A DNA stretch of 64,000 nt from Desulfovibrio oxyclinae DSM 11498 (GTDB lineage Bacteria > Desulfobacterota > Desulfovibrionia > Desulfovibrionales > Desulfovibrionaceae), in the NCBI RefSeq assembly GCF_000375485.1, contig NZ_AQXE01000010.1, positions 73,845-137,844 of the forward strand, written 5' to 3'. Both the position numbers and the translations under genes were made by a program. Positions 26,199-35,785 of this stretch are shown here, one piece after another (within the stretch, counting starts at the first letter, position 1; the number at the start of each line of letters is the position of its first letter). The notes below the pieces were generated by a model that searched no databases, was not told the DNA's origin, and saw nothing but the letters and a program-made list of their open reading frames with translations.

Positions 26199-26648
26199 CT
26201 ATGCGCTCTTGAGCAGTTTCCAGAGTTCATCCTGCCCTTCCGCTTCCATGAATGCCTTACGGAAGGAATCGTCCTTCAGGAGCCTTGAAATATGCGCAAG
26301 AATACGCAGATGCATCCCGGCAACCTGTTCCGGCGCGAGCACGAGAAAGAAAATGTGGCATGGCTTGAAATCGAGCGCCTCGAAATCAAGTCCGTCGCGG
26401 CTTCGGCCCGCCACCACCGCAATCTGGTCCAGAGAATCCAGCTTGCCGTGAGGTATGGCCACGCCGTCCCCGATGCCGGTAGTTCCGAGCTCCTCCCGTT
26501 CCTTGAGAACGCGCAGAACAAGGTCGGAATCCATTTCCGGGAAGCGTTCCTGCAGTGGAACGACAAGCTCTCCGAGGGCCCCGGCCTTGTCGGCCGAGGC
26601 CATGTCGGAGAGAATCAGGTCCTTATCAAGGTAATCACCAAGTTTCAT
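26199..26648 (-). CDS. ptsN: nitrogen-regulatory-type PTS IIA protein (PtsN/EIIA-Ntr family)
   Basis: 149-residue EIIA of the fructose/Ntr family. The phospho-histidine lies in TGIGDGVAIPHGKL; IFFLVLAPEQVAGMHLRILAHISRLL is the second conserved block. In proteobacteria PtsN regulates K+ transport and stress responses. Located between hpf and rapZ. Confidence 0.93.
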   Translation of the reverse strand: MKLGDYLDKDLILSDMASADKAGALGELVVPLQERFPEMDSDLVLRVLKEREELGTTGIGDGVAIPHGKLDSLDQIAVVAGRSRDGLDFEALDFKPCHIFFLVLAPEQVAGMHLRILAHISRLLKDDSFRKAFMEAEGQDELWKLLKSA

Positions 26649-26651
26649 TGA

Positions 26652-27194
26652 TCAGAATCCGGGATCGATGAGGCCGAAGTCTCCGTTGTCGCGCTTGTAG
26701 ATGACGTTGACGCCCTCGGTTTCGCTATTTCTGAAGACGAGAAACTCATGATCCATGGTGTCGAGCTGCATGGCAGCTTCGTCCACGGACATGGGCTTGG
26801 GCACATAGCTGTCCGTCCCCACGATGGTGGGTTCGGCGCGACGGTCATCACCGTAGTTCAGGTAGTTCATGCGAACTTCCCGCTCCTGGCGGACCTTTCT
26901 GGTCTTGCCCTTCATCTTCTCACGCTGCTTGCGAAGCTGCGCCTCAAGCTTGTCCAGCACCAGATCAATGGTGGCGTACATGTCCTCTGAGGCTTCGATA
27001 GCCGTCAGATGCACGGTGTCCGCATCCAGGATAACGTCCGCCTTGTGACGGAGCTTCTCCACCATGAGGTTCACCTGAAGATCCGCATTGTCGGTGTCCT
27101 TGAAGAACTTGCCGAGCTTGGCGAAGCGCTTGTTGGCGTAATCCCGCAGATGCTGAGACGGATCGAAGTTCTTGAAGGTGAAGCTGACATTCAT
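26652..27194 (-). CDS. hpf: long-form ribosome hibernation promoting factor
   Basis: 180-residue long HPF. The N-terminal S30AE/YfiA domain (MNVSFTFKNFDPSQHLRDYANKR, about 1-100) blocks the decoding centre; the C-terminal domain (about 125-180, MSVDEAAMQLDTMDHEFLVFRNSE) mediates 100S dimerisation. It is directly downstream of rpoN, as in many proteobacteria. Confidence 0.96.
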   Translation of the reverse strand: MNVSFTFKNFDPSQHLRDYANKRFAKLGKFFKDTDNADLQVNLMVEKLRHKADVILDADTVHLTAIEASEDMYATIDLVLDKLEAQLRKQREKMKGKTRKVRQEREVRMNYLNYGDDRRAEPTIVGTDSYVPKPMSVDEAAMQLDTMDHEFLVFRNSETEGVNVIYKRDNGDFGLIDPGF

Positions 27195-27233
27195 GGTATA
27201 CCCTCCTGGTTATTGGGTAATGACAAGCCTTTA

Positions 27234-28661
27234 CTAAAAATAGCTCTTGCGCTTGGACGATGATGGAATCCCCATGGCGGACCGGTACTTTGCCACGGTC
27301 CTGCGGGCGATGTTCACATCCAAACGCTCCTTGAGTATCTCGCCGATCTTTTCGTCGCTGAGCGGTTTTTTCGGCTCCTCCTCGCTTATGAGTTTTTTTA
27401 TGAGCGCCTTGACGCTTTCCGACCCGACCTGCGAACCGTCGCCGAGGTCGAGAGCACTGTTGAAAAAGAATTTGAGCTCGAAAATACCGTGCGGAGTGGA
27501 CACGTACTTGCTCGTGGTGATGCGGCTGACCGTGGACTCATGCATGTTGATGTCCTCGGCCACTTCCTTGAGGATCAGCGGCTTGAGCTTGGTCACGCCC
27601 TCCTCGAAGAACTCGCGCTGGAACTTCACAATGCTCTCCATGACCTTGTAGAGCGTGCGCTGACGCTGATACAGACTCTTCATCAGCCACGCGGCGGAGC
27701 TCATCTTGTCACGGAAATATTCCTTGTCCAGGTCCGCCCTGCCCTGCACCGTATCGGCGAGGAACTGGTTCATCTGCAGACGCGGCAGACCATCCTCGTT
27801 GAGCACGATCACAAAGTCGTCCCCGTAGCTGTATACATACACGTCGGGGCTGACGTAATGCGGCTCCGTACTGGAAAAATTGGCTCCGGGCATAGGGTCG
27901 AGCTTCTGAAGCTCTTCAAGGTACCCCTTGAGCTCTTCCAGAGAAATCTTGAACTTGCGGGCCAGCGGCTTGAAGCGGTTCTTTTCGATGTCTTCAAGGT
28001 GCTCGGTGACTATCGAAACGAGGATGGGATCGTCGATGCCAAGCATCTCCATCTGGACGAGCAGACATTCCCGCGGCGTACGGGATGCAACTCCCACCGG
28101 ATCAAGGCGCTGAATGCGCTTGACGACCGACTCGACAAGCTCCCCATCAACACCGGGAATCATCTCGCAAAGCTCTTCCATGCTGGCATGAAGATAGCCG
28201 TTGGAGTCGAGATTGCCTATGATAACGTCAGTGATTGCGACTTCCTGATCCGTGAAGTCGGAGAGACGGATCTGCCAGCCGAGGTGCCCTTCAAGGGATG
28301 GCTTGGAGGCAAGACGGGCTTCGAACGTCAGGCCCTCTTCAGGGGACTCGTACTCACGAACCTGCGACTGCTTGGACGAGCTTGAGAATTCTCCCATGTA
28401 GTTGTCCCAGTCCGCATCGCGCATGACGGATTCATCGGTGCCCTCACCCGCTTCCTTGAGCGTGTCGGACTCCTTTTCGGGCGCCTCCTGAACCGCCTCG
28501 TTCTCGGACTCCTCCAGGAACGGGTTTTCAAGAAGCTCCTGCTGAACCGTTTCAACCAGCTCAAGGCGCGACATCTGCAGCAGCTTGATTGCCTGCTGCA
28601 ACTGTGGCGTCATGACCAGCTGCTGCGTCAGCTTGAGTTGTTGCCTGAGTTCAAGCCCCAT
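27234..28661 (-). CDS. rpoN: RNA polymerase sigma-54 factor
   Basis: 475-residue sigma-54. Gln-rich activator-interacting N terminus (MGLELRQQLKLTQQLVMTPQLQQAIKLLQ), acidic linker (about 50-110), core-binding domain, helix-turn-helix (IANMHESTVSRIT-like, seen as DINMHESTVSRITTSKY) and the C-terminal RpoN box ARRTVAKYRSAMGIPSS, which recognises the -24 element. It follows lptB by 241 bp, a gap that contains a strong hairpin. Confidence 0.97.
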   Translation of the reverse strand: MGLELRQQLKLTQQLVMTPQLQQAIKLLQMSRLELVETVQQELLENPFLEESENEAVQEAPEKESDTLKEAGEGTDESVMRDADWDNYMGEFSSSSKQSQVREYESPEEGLTFEARLASKPSLEGHLGWQIRLSDFTDQEVAITDVIIGNLDSNGYLHASMEELCEMIPGVDGELVESVVKRIQRLDPVGVASRTPRECLLVQMEMLGIDDPILVSIVTEHLEDIEKNRFKPLARKFKISLEELKGYLEELQKLDPMPGANFSSTEPHYVSPDVYVYSYGDDFVIVLNEDGLPRLQMNQFLADTVQGRADLDKEYFRDKMSSAAWLMKSLYQRQRTLYKVMESIVKFQREFFEEGVTKLKPLILKEVAEDINMHESTVSRITTSKYVSTPHGIFELKFFFNSALDLGDGSQVGSESVKALIKKLISEEEPKKPLSDEKIGEILKERLDVNIARRTVAKYRSAMGIPSSSKRKSYF

Positions 28662-28718
28662 ACGGTTTCTCTATTCGTGCGGGCGTCCCACCCGGTTCTC
28701 GACATAAATTGGTCATTT

Positions 28719-28741
28719 GATTCGGGCACACAGCCCGAATC
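28719..28741. other. hairpin in the lptB-rpoN intergenic region
   Basis: GATTCGGGC / GCCCGAATC, a perfect 9-bp stem with a 5-nt loop, 58 nt upstream of the rpoN start codon. No T-run follows, so it is not a standard terminator; an mRNA processing or regulatory element in the rpoN leader is possible. Confidence 0.5.
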
Positions 28742-28902
28742 TCTTGTGTAAGAGTATGCCACATGCTTTCGGCTACCGCAAGAAAGACCGGATAACCAAC
28801 CGCAAATGTTGATTTTACATACGCAATACAATGAGCATGAAAAAACTGTACCAACCTTCCGGGCGACTGTAAACGACCAAAGGGTGGAACTCTTGAAAAA
28901 AG

Positions 28903-29628
28903 CTAGAGCGAGAAGTCTTCGCCCAGATAAATCTGGCGGGCCCGAGAGCTCTGGACGATGTCGGCGGGGGTGCCGTCGAGGATGATGGTGCCCTCGTACA
29001 CGAGGTAGGCACGGTCGCAGATATTCAGGGTCTCCCGGACGTTGTGGTCGGAGATGAGAATACCGATACCCATGCTCTTGAGCACGGAGATGATCTCCTG
29101 AATGTCGATGACCGCGATGGGGTCGATGCCGGCGAACGGTTCGTCGAGCAGAATGAAGTCCGGGCTCATGATGAGCGCGCGGGCGATCTCAAGCCTTCTC
29201 CGTTCGCCGCCGGAAAGGTACATGGATGCCTGATCGGCCAGCTTGGTAATGGAAAACATATCCATGAGCTCGTCTGCACGCTCGCGCTGCTGGCGAGGCG
29301 TCATGTCGGTCTGCTCAAGGATTATCTGGAGGTTCTGGCGAACCGTCAGTTTGCGGAAGATGGAACTTTCCTGCGGCAGATAGCTCACGCCCAGACGGGC
29401 CCGTTCGTGCAACGGCAGGTCGGTGATATTTCTGCCGTTGAGATAAACGTCACCGGAGTACGGTTTGACGATCCCGGCCAGCATGTAGAACGTCGTGGTC
29501 TTGCCCGCGCCGTTGGGGCCGAGCAGCCCCACGACTTCCTCGCGACCGAGCGACAGCCGGATGCTGTGAACGACTTCCTTGCGACCATAGCGTTTGCTGA
29601 GGTCGGAGGCGGAAAGGCCTTTTTCCAT
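28903..29628 (-). CDS. lptB: LPS export ABC transporter ATP-binding protein LptB
   Basis: ATPase of the LptB2FGC LPS extractor, 241 residues. Walker A LLGPNGAGKTT, Q-loop YLPQESSIFRKL, signature LSGGERRRLEIARAL and Walker B FILLDEPFAGIDP, H-loop SDHNV. The pattern VYLNGRNITDLPLHERARLG is typical of LptB. It directly abuts lptA. Confidence 0.96.
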   Translation of the reverse strand: MEKGLSASDLSKRYGRKEVVHSIRLSLGREEVVGLLGPNGAGKTTTFYMLAGIVKPYSGDVYLNGRNITDLPLHERARLGVSYLPQESSIFRKLTVRQNLQIILEQTDMTPRQQRERADELMDMFSITKLADQASMYLSGGERRRLEIARALIMSPDFILLDEPFAGIDPIAVIDIQEIISVLKSMGIGILISDHNVRETLNICDRAYLVYEGTIILDGTPADIVQSSRARQIYLGEDFSL

Positions 29629-30471
29629 CTACTGAATCTCCAGACCGCTGTTGGTGAAAAACTCGGCCTCGACGCGTTTGCCCTTGCCGCCGACCACTTC
29701 ACTGCGGTTTTCACGAACGTAAAAACGAATCTTCTCGCCGGTGATGCTGTTGGGGCCGTCACGCAGCACAGGCTCCTGCTCCATGACCAGGATACGCGGC
29801 TCGACCAGATAGGTCAGCTTGCCGCAGTCACCGGAAGTATTGCCCTTCTCCGCATGAACGTTGCCAGTGGCGACGATGCGGTCAATGCCTTTCACGTCGA
29901 AACGCTTATCCCCCGTGACGAAGAAAGCGGAGACCTTGTCCGCAGTGAGCGTGAGTCCTTCGTGCTTGGCAACCACGTTACCCTCGAATGCGACGACCTT
30001 ACCCTGCTCGTCGTAGGTCATGCGGTCCGCGTTGACCTTGACAGGAACGCCGGTGGGCCCTTGCGGCTTGGGCGGGACATCCTGAATGTCGGATACAACC
30101 TGTCCGGCACCTTCGGCCGGTTCGACTTCGGCAGGCGCCTGAGCCTTGCCCTTGTCTGCTGAGGTCTTGCGCGGATCGGGAACCTTATCGAGATACTTTG
30201 CGTTGGCGTAGCCGATAGCCTCGGCTTCGGGATAATCGGTGGCGTCAGGTTCAAAGACGGCAACCCAACCGTCCTTGGGATGCGCCACCCGCACGCGATC
30301 ACCTTTCATGAGGGTCCGCACGTGCTCTGCGCCGGGATTTCTGGCCTCGCGAACGTTCAGATTCGCCGAAGTTTCGCGCAGTTCGCCCAACTCCTGGGCA
30401 GAGGTGTCAGTTACGGGGAGCGCCACAAACAGGGCCGCCAACATGAAGTACAGGACTCGATTGAAAAACAT
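29629..30471 (-). CDS. lptA: LptA-type OstA protein with an N-terminal SH3-like domain
   Basis: Periplasmic LPS-bridge component. 280 residues, about 100 more than Escherichia coli LptA. After a signal peptide (1-25) comes a bacterial SH3-like unit (about 33-75: SANLNVREARNPG, LMKGDRVRV, GWVAVFEPD), a Pro/Ala/Glu-rich linker (about 95-140), then the OstA/LptA jellyroll (about 140-260: VKVNADRMTYDEQGKVVAFEGNV, LTADKVSAFF, RIVATGNVHAEKG). The SH3 part could tether the bridge to peptidoglycan (inference). It sits between lptC and lptB. Confidence 0.88.
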   Translation of the reverse strand: MFFNRVLYFMLAALFVALPVTDTSAQELGELRETSANLNVREARNPGAEHVRTLMKGDRVRVAHPKDGWVAVFEPDATDYPEAEAIGYANAKYLDKVPDPRKTSADKGKAQAPAEVEPAEGAGQVVSDIQDVPPKPQGPTGVPVKVNADRMTYDEQGKVVAFEGNVVAKHEGLTLTADKVSAFFVTGDKRFDVKGIDRIVATGNVHAEKGNTSGDCGKLTYLVEPRILVMEQEPVLRDGPNSITGEKIRFYVRENRSEVVGGKGKRVEAEFFTNSGLEIQ

Positions 30472-30472
30472 A

Positions 30473-31099
30473 TTACTGCTCCGCTTGTTCGTCAGGCTCG
30501 GAAGTCCCGTCTGAGCCGACCGCGCTGGTGCTCACGACCGCCTCGACACCGCCGGCCGCCACCATCTGCCGTGAGAGAAGGTCTATCTCGACAGCTGTGG
30601 CGTTCACTTCAAGGTCGGGCCGGGCCACGGACACGCCACCTTTGATGACGACCTTGTCGATGGCTCCGACATAATCGAAATTCTTGGCCTGAACCGTAAA
30701 CATGCCGAAACGTCCGTCCACGTTGTCGTACAGGGTAAGGTTATCGTTCTGCTGGTCCACTTCGCCAGCGTCGGCGCGCACGTACACTTCCTGCCGATCA
30801 TCACCGAAGTAGGCAGTGAGCTGTGGACGCTCGACAACGACAAGCCCATTGTCCTGATCGTACGCAGCCTTTCGCGCCTGCAGCTTCCAGTCGAGCGCAC
30901 CTTCGCTCCCCTGCTCCAACAGGATGTCCTCCGCGCTGATTTCCGTACTGGAAACCAGCGGACTGTCCTCAAGCGTCTGCTTTTCGGCGCGCGCGGGCTT
31001 TTCGGGTTCGGATTGTGAAACATACTCCTTCACAATGAACCCGAACACGATGCCGCTGAAAAAGATCGCTCCCCAAAGCAGGAGCGGCCGAAGCTTCAT
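30473..31099 (-). CDS. lptC: LPS export system protein LptC
   Basis: Bitopic inner-membrane protein of 208 residues. One N-terminal transmembrane helix (about 7-25) followed by a periplasmic jellyroll with the repeated pattern AYFGDDRQEVYVRADAGEVDQQNDNLTLYDNVDG. It takes LPS from LptBFG to LptA. It lies 1 nt after the kdsC stop codon and immediately before lptA. Confidence 0.9.
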   Translation of the reverse strand: MKLRPLLLWGAIFFSGIVFGFIVKEYVSQSEPEKPARAEKQTLEDSPLVSSTEISAEDILLEQGSEGALDWKLQARKAAYDQDNGLVVVERPQLTAYFGDDRQEVYVRADAGEVDQQNDNLTLYDNVDGRFGMFTVQAKNFDYVGAIDKVVIKGGVSVARPDLEVNATAVEIDLLSRQMVAAGGVEAVVSTSAVGSDGTSEPDEQAEQ

Positions 31100-31100
31100 G

Positions 31101-31625
31101 TCACCCCACCCACTTGTTCCACTGTTCGTCGAGCAGGCCCCGGTGCTTGAGGATAAAGGATATGGCCTCCCGCACCGCGCCGTCGCCGCCGCGCTTCGTG
31201 GATATCCAGTCGGCCATGTTCAGTATCTCCGGCTGGGCGTTGGGAACGGCCATGGCGAATCCGGCAGCCTTCATCACACCGGCATCCACCCAGTCGTCTC
31301 CCATGAAAGCTGCGTTCTGCGCACCAACTCCGACATTCTCACAGATTTCCTCGAAAAGCGGAACCTTGTGATGATTGCCGGGATAATAATGTCGGATGCC
31401 GAGTTCCTTGATGCGACGCTCTACCGGCGGCTGATTCAGCCCGGTGATGACCGCCACTTCAAGCCCTGCGGCCTGCGCGATCTTGATACCCAGCCCGTCC
31501 TGCACATTGAAGCGCTTCATGCGCATCCCGGACTCGTCGTAGTACAGGCCTCCGTCGGTCAGCACGCCGTCGCAGTCGAGCACCAGAAGTTCCGTTTTGG
31601 CGGCCAACTCCTGTGCACGACTCAT
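31101..31625 (-). CDS. kdsC: 3-deoxy-D-manno-octulosonate 8-phosphate phosphatase KdsC
   Basis: HAD-superfamily C0-type phosphatase of 174 residues. HAD motif [18 protein letters not shown], motif II VITG, motif [14 protein letters not shown]. Dephosphorylates Kdo-8-P to Kdo. The start (31625) is the ATG that overlaps the kdsA stop as ATGA, giving translational coupling; a longer upstream reading has no support. Confidence 0.95.
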   Translation of the reverse strand: MSRAQELAAKTELLVLDCDGVLTDGGLYYDESGMRMKRFNVQDGLGIKIAQAAGLEVAVITGLNQPPVERRIKELGIRHYYPGNHHKVPLFEEICENVGVGAQNAAFMGDDWVDAGVMKAAGFAMAVPNAQPEILNMADWISTKRGGDGAVREAISFILKHRGLLDEQWNKWVG

Positions 31626-32428
31626 GAGATGGCCTCCCGCACGGCGAGCAGCTGCTTGACGAGCGGCTCCACACTGTCGAGGTGCAGGCTGTTGGGGCCG
31701 TCGCACAGCGCCTTATCCGGATCCGGATGCACTTCCATGAAAACTCCGTCCACGCCTGCGGCAACGGCTGCACGAGCAAGGACGGGCACATATTCACGGT
31801 TGCCGCCCGAACTGGCGCCCTGACCGCCCGGCTTCTGAACCGAGTGCGTGGCGTCAAAGACCACAGGAACATCGAACGCATGCATCTCGGGCACGGAACG
31901 AAAGTCCACAACAAGGTTGTTGTAGCCGTGCATGGCACCGCGTTCGGTGAGCCAGATTTTCTCATTGCCAGTGGAACGCAGCTTGCCGACCACATTGTCC
32001 ATGTCCCAGGGAGCAAGGAACTGTCCCTTTTTGACATTGACGATCCGGTCCGTCTCACCGGCTGCCACGAGAAGGTCCGTCTGACGGCACAGGAAGGCGG
32101 GCACCTGAATGACGTCCGCCACCTCGGCGACCACGGCGGCCTGCTCGGGCATATGAATATCTGTGACCACAGGCAGTCCGGTGGTTTCCTTGACCTCGGC
32201 CAGTATCTCCAACCCGCGCGACATGCCCGGCCCCCGAAAACTCGTCACCGAGGTCCGGTTGGCCTTGTCGAAAGAGCTTTTGAAAATCAGGTTCAGATCA
32301 AGTCGCTTCGCCATGTCCGCCAAGTGACGGGCCACGTCGAGCGCCAATTCCCGGCTCTCAAGCGCGCACGGTCCGGCCATGAAAAACAGGCCGGACCGGC
32401 AGGATTCGTAAAGCTTGGCGGATTCCAT
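31622..32428 (-). CDS. kdsA: 3-deoxy-8-phosphooctulonate synthase KdsA
   Basis: Condenses arabinose-5-phosphate with PEP to Kdo-8-phosphate. 268 residues. Motifs [63 protein letters not shown] and [13 protein letters not shown] cysteine at the metal position (GPCALE) is consistent with a metal-dependent type. It begins 6 nt after pyrG in the same direction. Confidence 0.96.
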   Translation of the reverse strand: MESAKLYESCRSGLFFMAGPCALESRELALDVARHLADMAKRLDLNLIFKSSFDKANRTSVTSFRGPGMSRGLEILAEVKETTGLPVVTDIHMPEQAAVVAEVADVIQVPAFLCRQTDLLVAAGETDRIVNVKKGQFLAPWDMDNVVGKLRSTGNEKIWLTERGAMHGYNNLVVDFRSVPEMHAFDVPVVFDATHSVQKPGGQGASSGGNREYVPVLARAAVAAGVDGVFMEVHPDPDKALCDGPNSLHLDSVEPLVKQLLAVREAIS

Positions 32429-32434
32429 AGGCTC

Positions 32435-34219
<1,785 letters not shown>

Positions 34220-34240
34220 TCAATACGGGAGGATGAATCC

Positions 34241-35050
34241 ATGGCCCGCGTCAACGCACTGGTCATTACCGGATACGGCACCAATTGTGAACAGGAATGC
34301 GCTCATTCCGTCAAAAAGGCGGGAGCGGACGACGCCACGATTGTGCACTTTTCCGATATTTCACGCGGTCTGGTCCGCATGGAAGACTTTAACTACCTGA
34401 TTTTCCCCGGCGGATTCCTCGACGGAGACGACTTGGGCGCGGCTCAGGCAGCGGCTCACCGCTGGCGCTGGTCCGAAGACGAAAACGGCAAGCCGGTTCT
34501 GGACCAGCTCAAAGCTTTCTTCGATGCGGGAGGAGTCATCCTCGGCATCTGCAACGGCTTCCAGCTCATGGTCAAGCTGGGCCTGCTTCCCGCAGTAGGC
34601 GGCAGGTACTTCGAGCGGCAGGTATCGCTTTCCTACAATGATTCGAACAAATACGAAGACCGCTGGGTCACGCTCAAAGCAAACCCCGACTCTCATTGTG
34701 TCTTCACCAAGGACATAGACACCCTCTACGTCCCGGTACGCCACGGCGAGGGAAAGATCATCGCCAGTGACGAAAAGATGCTCGACGAGCTGAGCAAATC
34801 CCAGCAGATCGCCCTGCAATACATTCACCCCGAGACGGGTGAAGTAAGCATGGAATACCCCTACAACCCCAACGGTTCTCCCTTGGGCATCGCCGGTCTC
34901 ACCGATCCCAGCGGCCGCATTCTCGGCCTGATGCCGCACCCGGAAGCCTTCAACCATCCCACGAACCACCCGCACTGGACGCGAGGTGACGTGGGCACCC
35001 TTGGCACCGCCCTGCTTGAAGGTGGCGTGCGGTATCTGAAGGAGAAGTAG
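34241..35050 (+). CDS. purQ: PurQ-like phosphoribosylformylglycinamidine synthase glutaminase subunit
   Basis: Class I glutamine amidotransferase providing ammonia for FGAM synthesis. 269 residues. GYGTNCEQECAHS at the N terminus, LIFPGGFLDGDDLG, the nucleophile in GICNGFQLMVKLG, and His/Glu in MPHPEAFNHP. It is longer than Bacillus PurQ (about 227) and resembles the GATase domain of long PurL. Start 34241 has GGGAGGA at 34227-34233. The tadA start codon follows the stop by 1 nt. Confidence 0.9.
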   Translation: MARVNALVITGYGTNCEQECAHSVKKAGADDATIVHFSDISRGLVRMEDFNYLIFPGGFLDGDDLGAAQAAAHRWRWSEDENGKPVLDQLKAFFDAGGVILGICNGFQLMVKLGLLPAVGGRYFERQVSLSYNDSNKYEDRWVTLKANPDSHCVFTKDIDTLYVPVRHGEGKIIASDEKMLDELSKSQQIALQYIHPETGEVSMEYPYNPNGSPLGIAGLTDPSGRILGLMPHPEAFNHPTNHPHWTRGDVGTLGTALLEGGVRYLKEK

Positions 35051-35051
35051 G

Positions 35052-35540
35052 TTGCGTCCTTCGCCCGTTCCTCCCGAGGATATGAACTGGCGGGCCCTCA
35101 TGGACGTCGCCCTGCACGAAGCACACGCCGCGGCCGATGCGGAGGAAGCTCCCATCGGCGCGGCGCTTTTCGACTCAAGCGGCAAGTTGATCGCATCGGC
35201 ACATAACGGTCCCATCGCGCTCAACGACCCCACCGCTCATGCCGAAGTGCTCTGTCTGCGCCGCGCCGCATCAGCGCTGAACAATTACAGGCTCCCCGGA
35301 ACCATCCTCGCTGTGACGCTCGAACCCTGCCTCATGTGCGTGGGCGCCATCCTTCACGCCCGGGTATCCGGCGTCATCTTCGGCGCGACTGACCCTAAAC
35401 GCGGCGCTTTGGTGTCCAACCTTGAAGGACACTCCCTCAGCTTCTCCAACCACCGCCTCTGGCAGGTCGGGGGAATCATGGAAAAAGAGTGCGCCTCGGT
35501 TCTGCAACAGTTTTTCCGAAGCCGCCGTAAAAACCGTTGA
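35052..35540 (+). CDS. tadA: tRNA-specific adenosine deaminase TadA
   Basis: Deaminates A34 of tRNA-Arg(ACG) to inosine. 162 residues. Zinc motif DPTAHAEV (His and catalytic Glu) and EPCLMCVGAI. The TTG start at 35052 is supported by AAGGAG about 7 nt upstream inside the end of purQ; ATG 35082 has a GAGG too close. It runs on toward the tRNA-Ser gene. Confidence 0.92.
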   Translation: MRPSPVPPEDMNWRALMDVALHEAHAAADAEEAPIGAALFDSSGKLIASAHNGPIALNDPTAHAEVLCLRRAASALNNYRLPGTILAVTLEPCLMCVGAILHARVSGVIFGATDPKRGALVSNLEGHSLSFSNHRLWQVGGIMEKECASVLQQFFRSRRKNR

Positions 35541-35549
35541 AATTCATAC

Positions 35550-35578
35550 TTGCATCCAACGGCGACAGCGTTTATAAA
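35550..35578 (+). promoter_or_regulatory. putative promoter of tRNA-Ser
   Basis: TTGCAT (35550-35555), 17-bp spacer and TATAAA (35573-35578), 42 nt before the mature tRNA 5' end. Confidence 0.45.
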
Positions 35579-35620
35579 CGGCATCCCATTCGGCATTAGC
35601 CATATTGCCGCACCAAACGC

Positions 35621-35714
35621 GGAGAGGTAGCGAAGTCCGGCCGTAACGCGCTCGACTCGAAATCGAGTTACGGGTATCCCCCGTACGTGGGTTCGAATCC
35701 CACCCTCTCCGCCA
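35621..35714 (+). tRNA. tRNA-Ser (CGA anticodon)
   Basis: 94-nt class II tRNA. Acceptor stem GGAGAGG / CCTCTCC, anticodon stem CTCGA/TCGAG with loop CTCGAAA giving anticodon CGA (reads UCG), a long variable arm (TACGGG...CCCGTA), T-arm GTGGG-TTCGAAT-CCCAC, discriminator G and an encoded CCA end at 35712-35714. Confidence 0.97.
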
Positions 35715-35723
35715 CAACAATCC

Positions 35724-35759
35724 AAAAAGCCCTCACGGCCATGGTCGTGAGGGCTTTTT
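35724..35759. terminator. bidirectional terminator after tRNA-Ser / potassium channel gene
   Basis: AAAAAGCCCTCACGG / CCGTGAGGGCTTTTT-type hairpin (AGCCCTCACG pairs with CGTGAGGGCT) with A-run left and T-run right, between convergent genes. Confidence 0.92.
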
Positions 35760-35785
35760 CACTTCATCAAAACATAGATTATCCC

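Noticed and set aside
28651..28854. 68-codon minus frame upstream of rpoN
   Set aside because: No Shine-Dalgarno and it overlaps the rpoN start region and hairpin; likely the rpoN leader.
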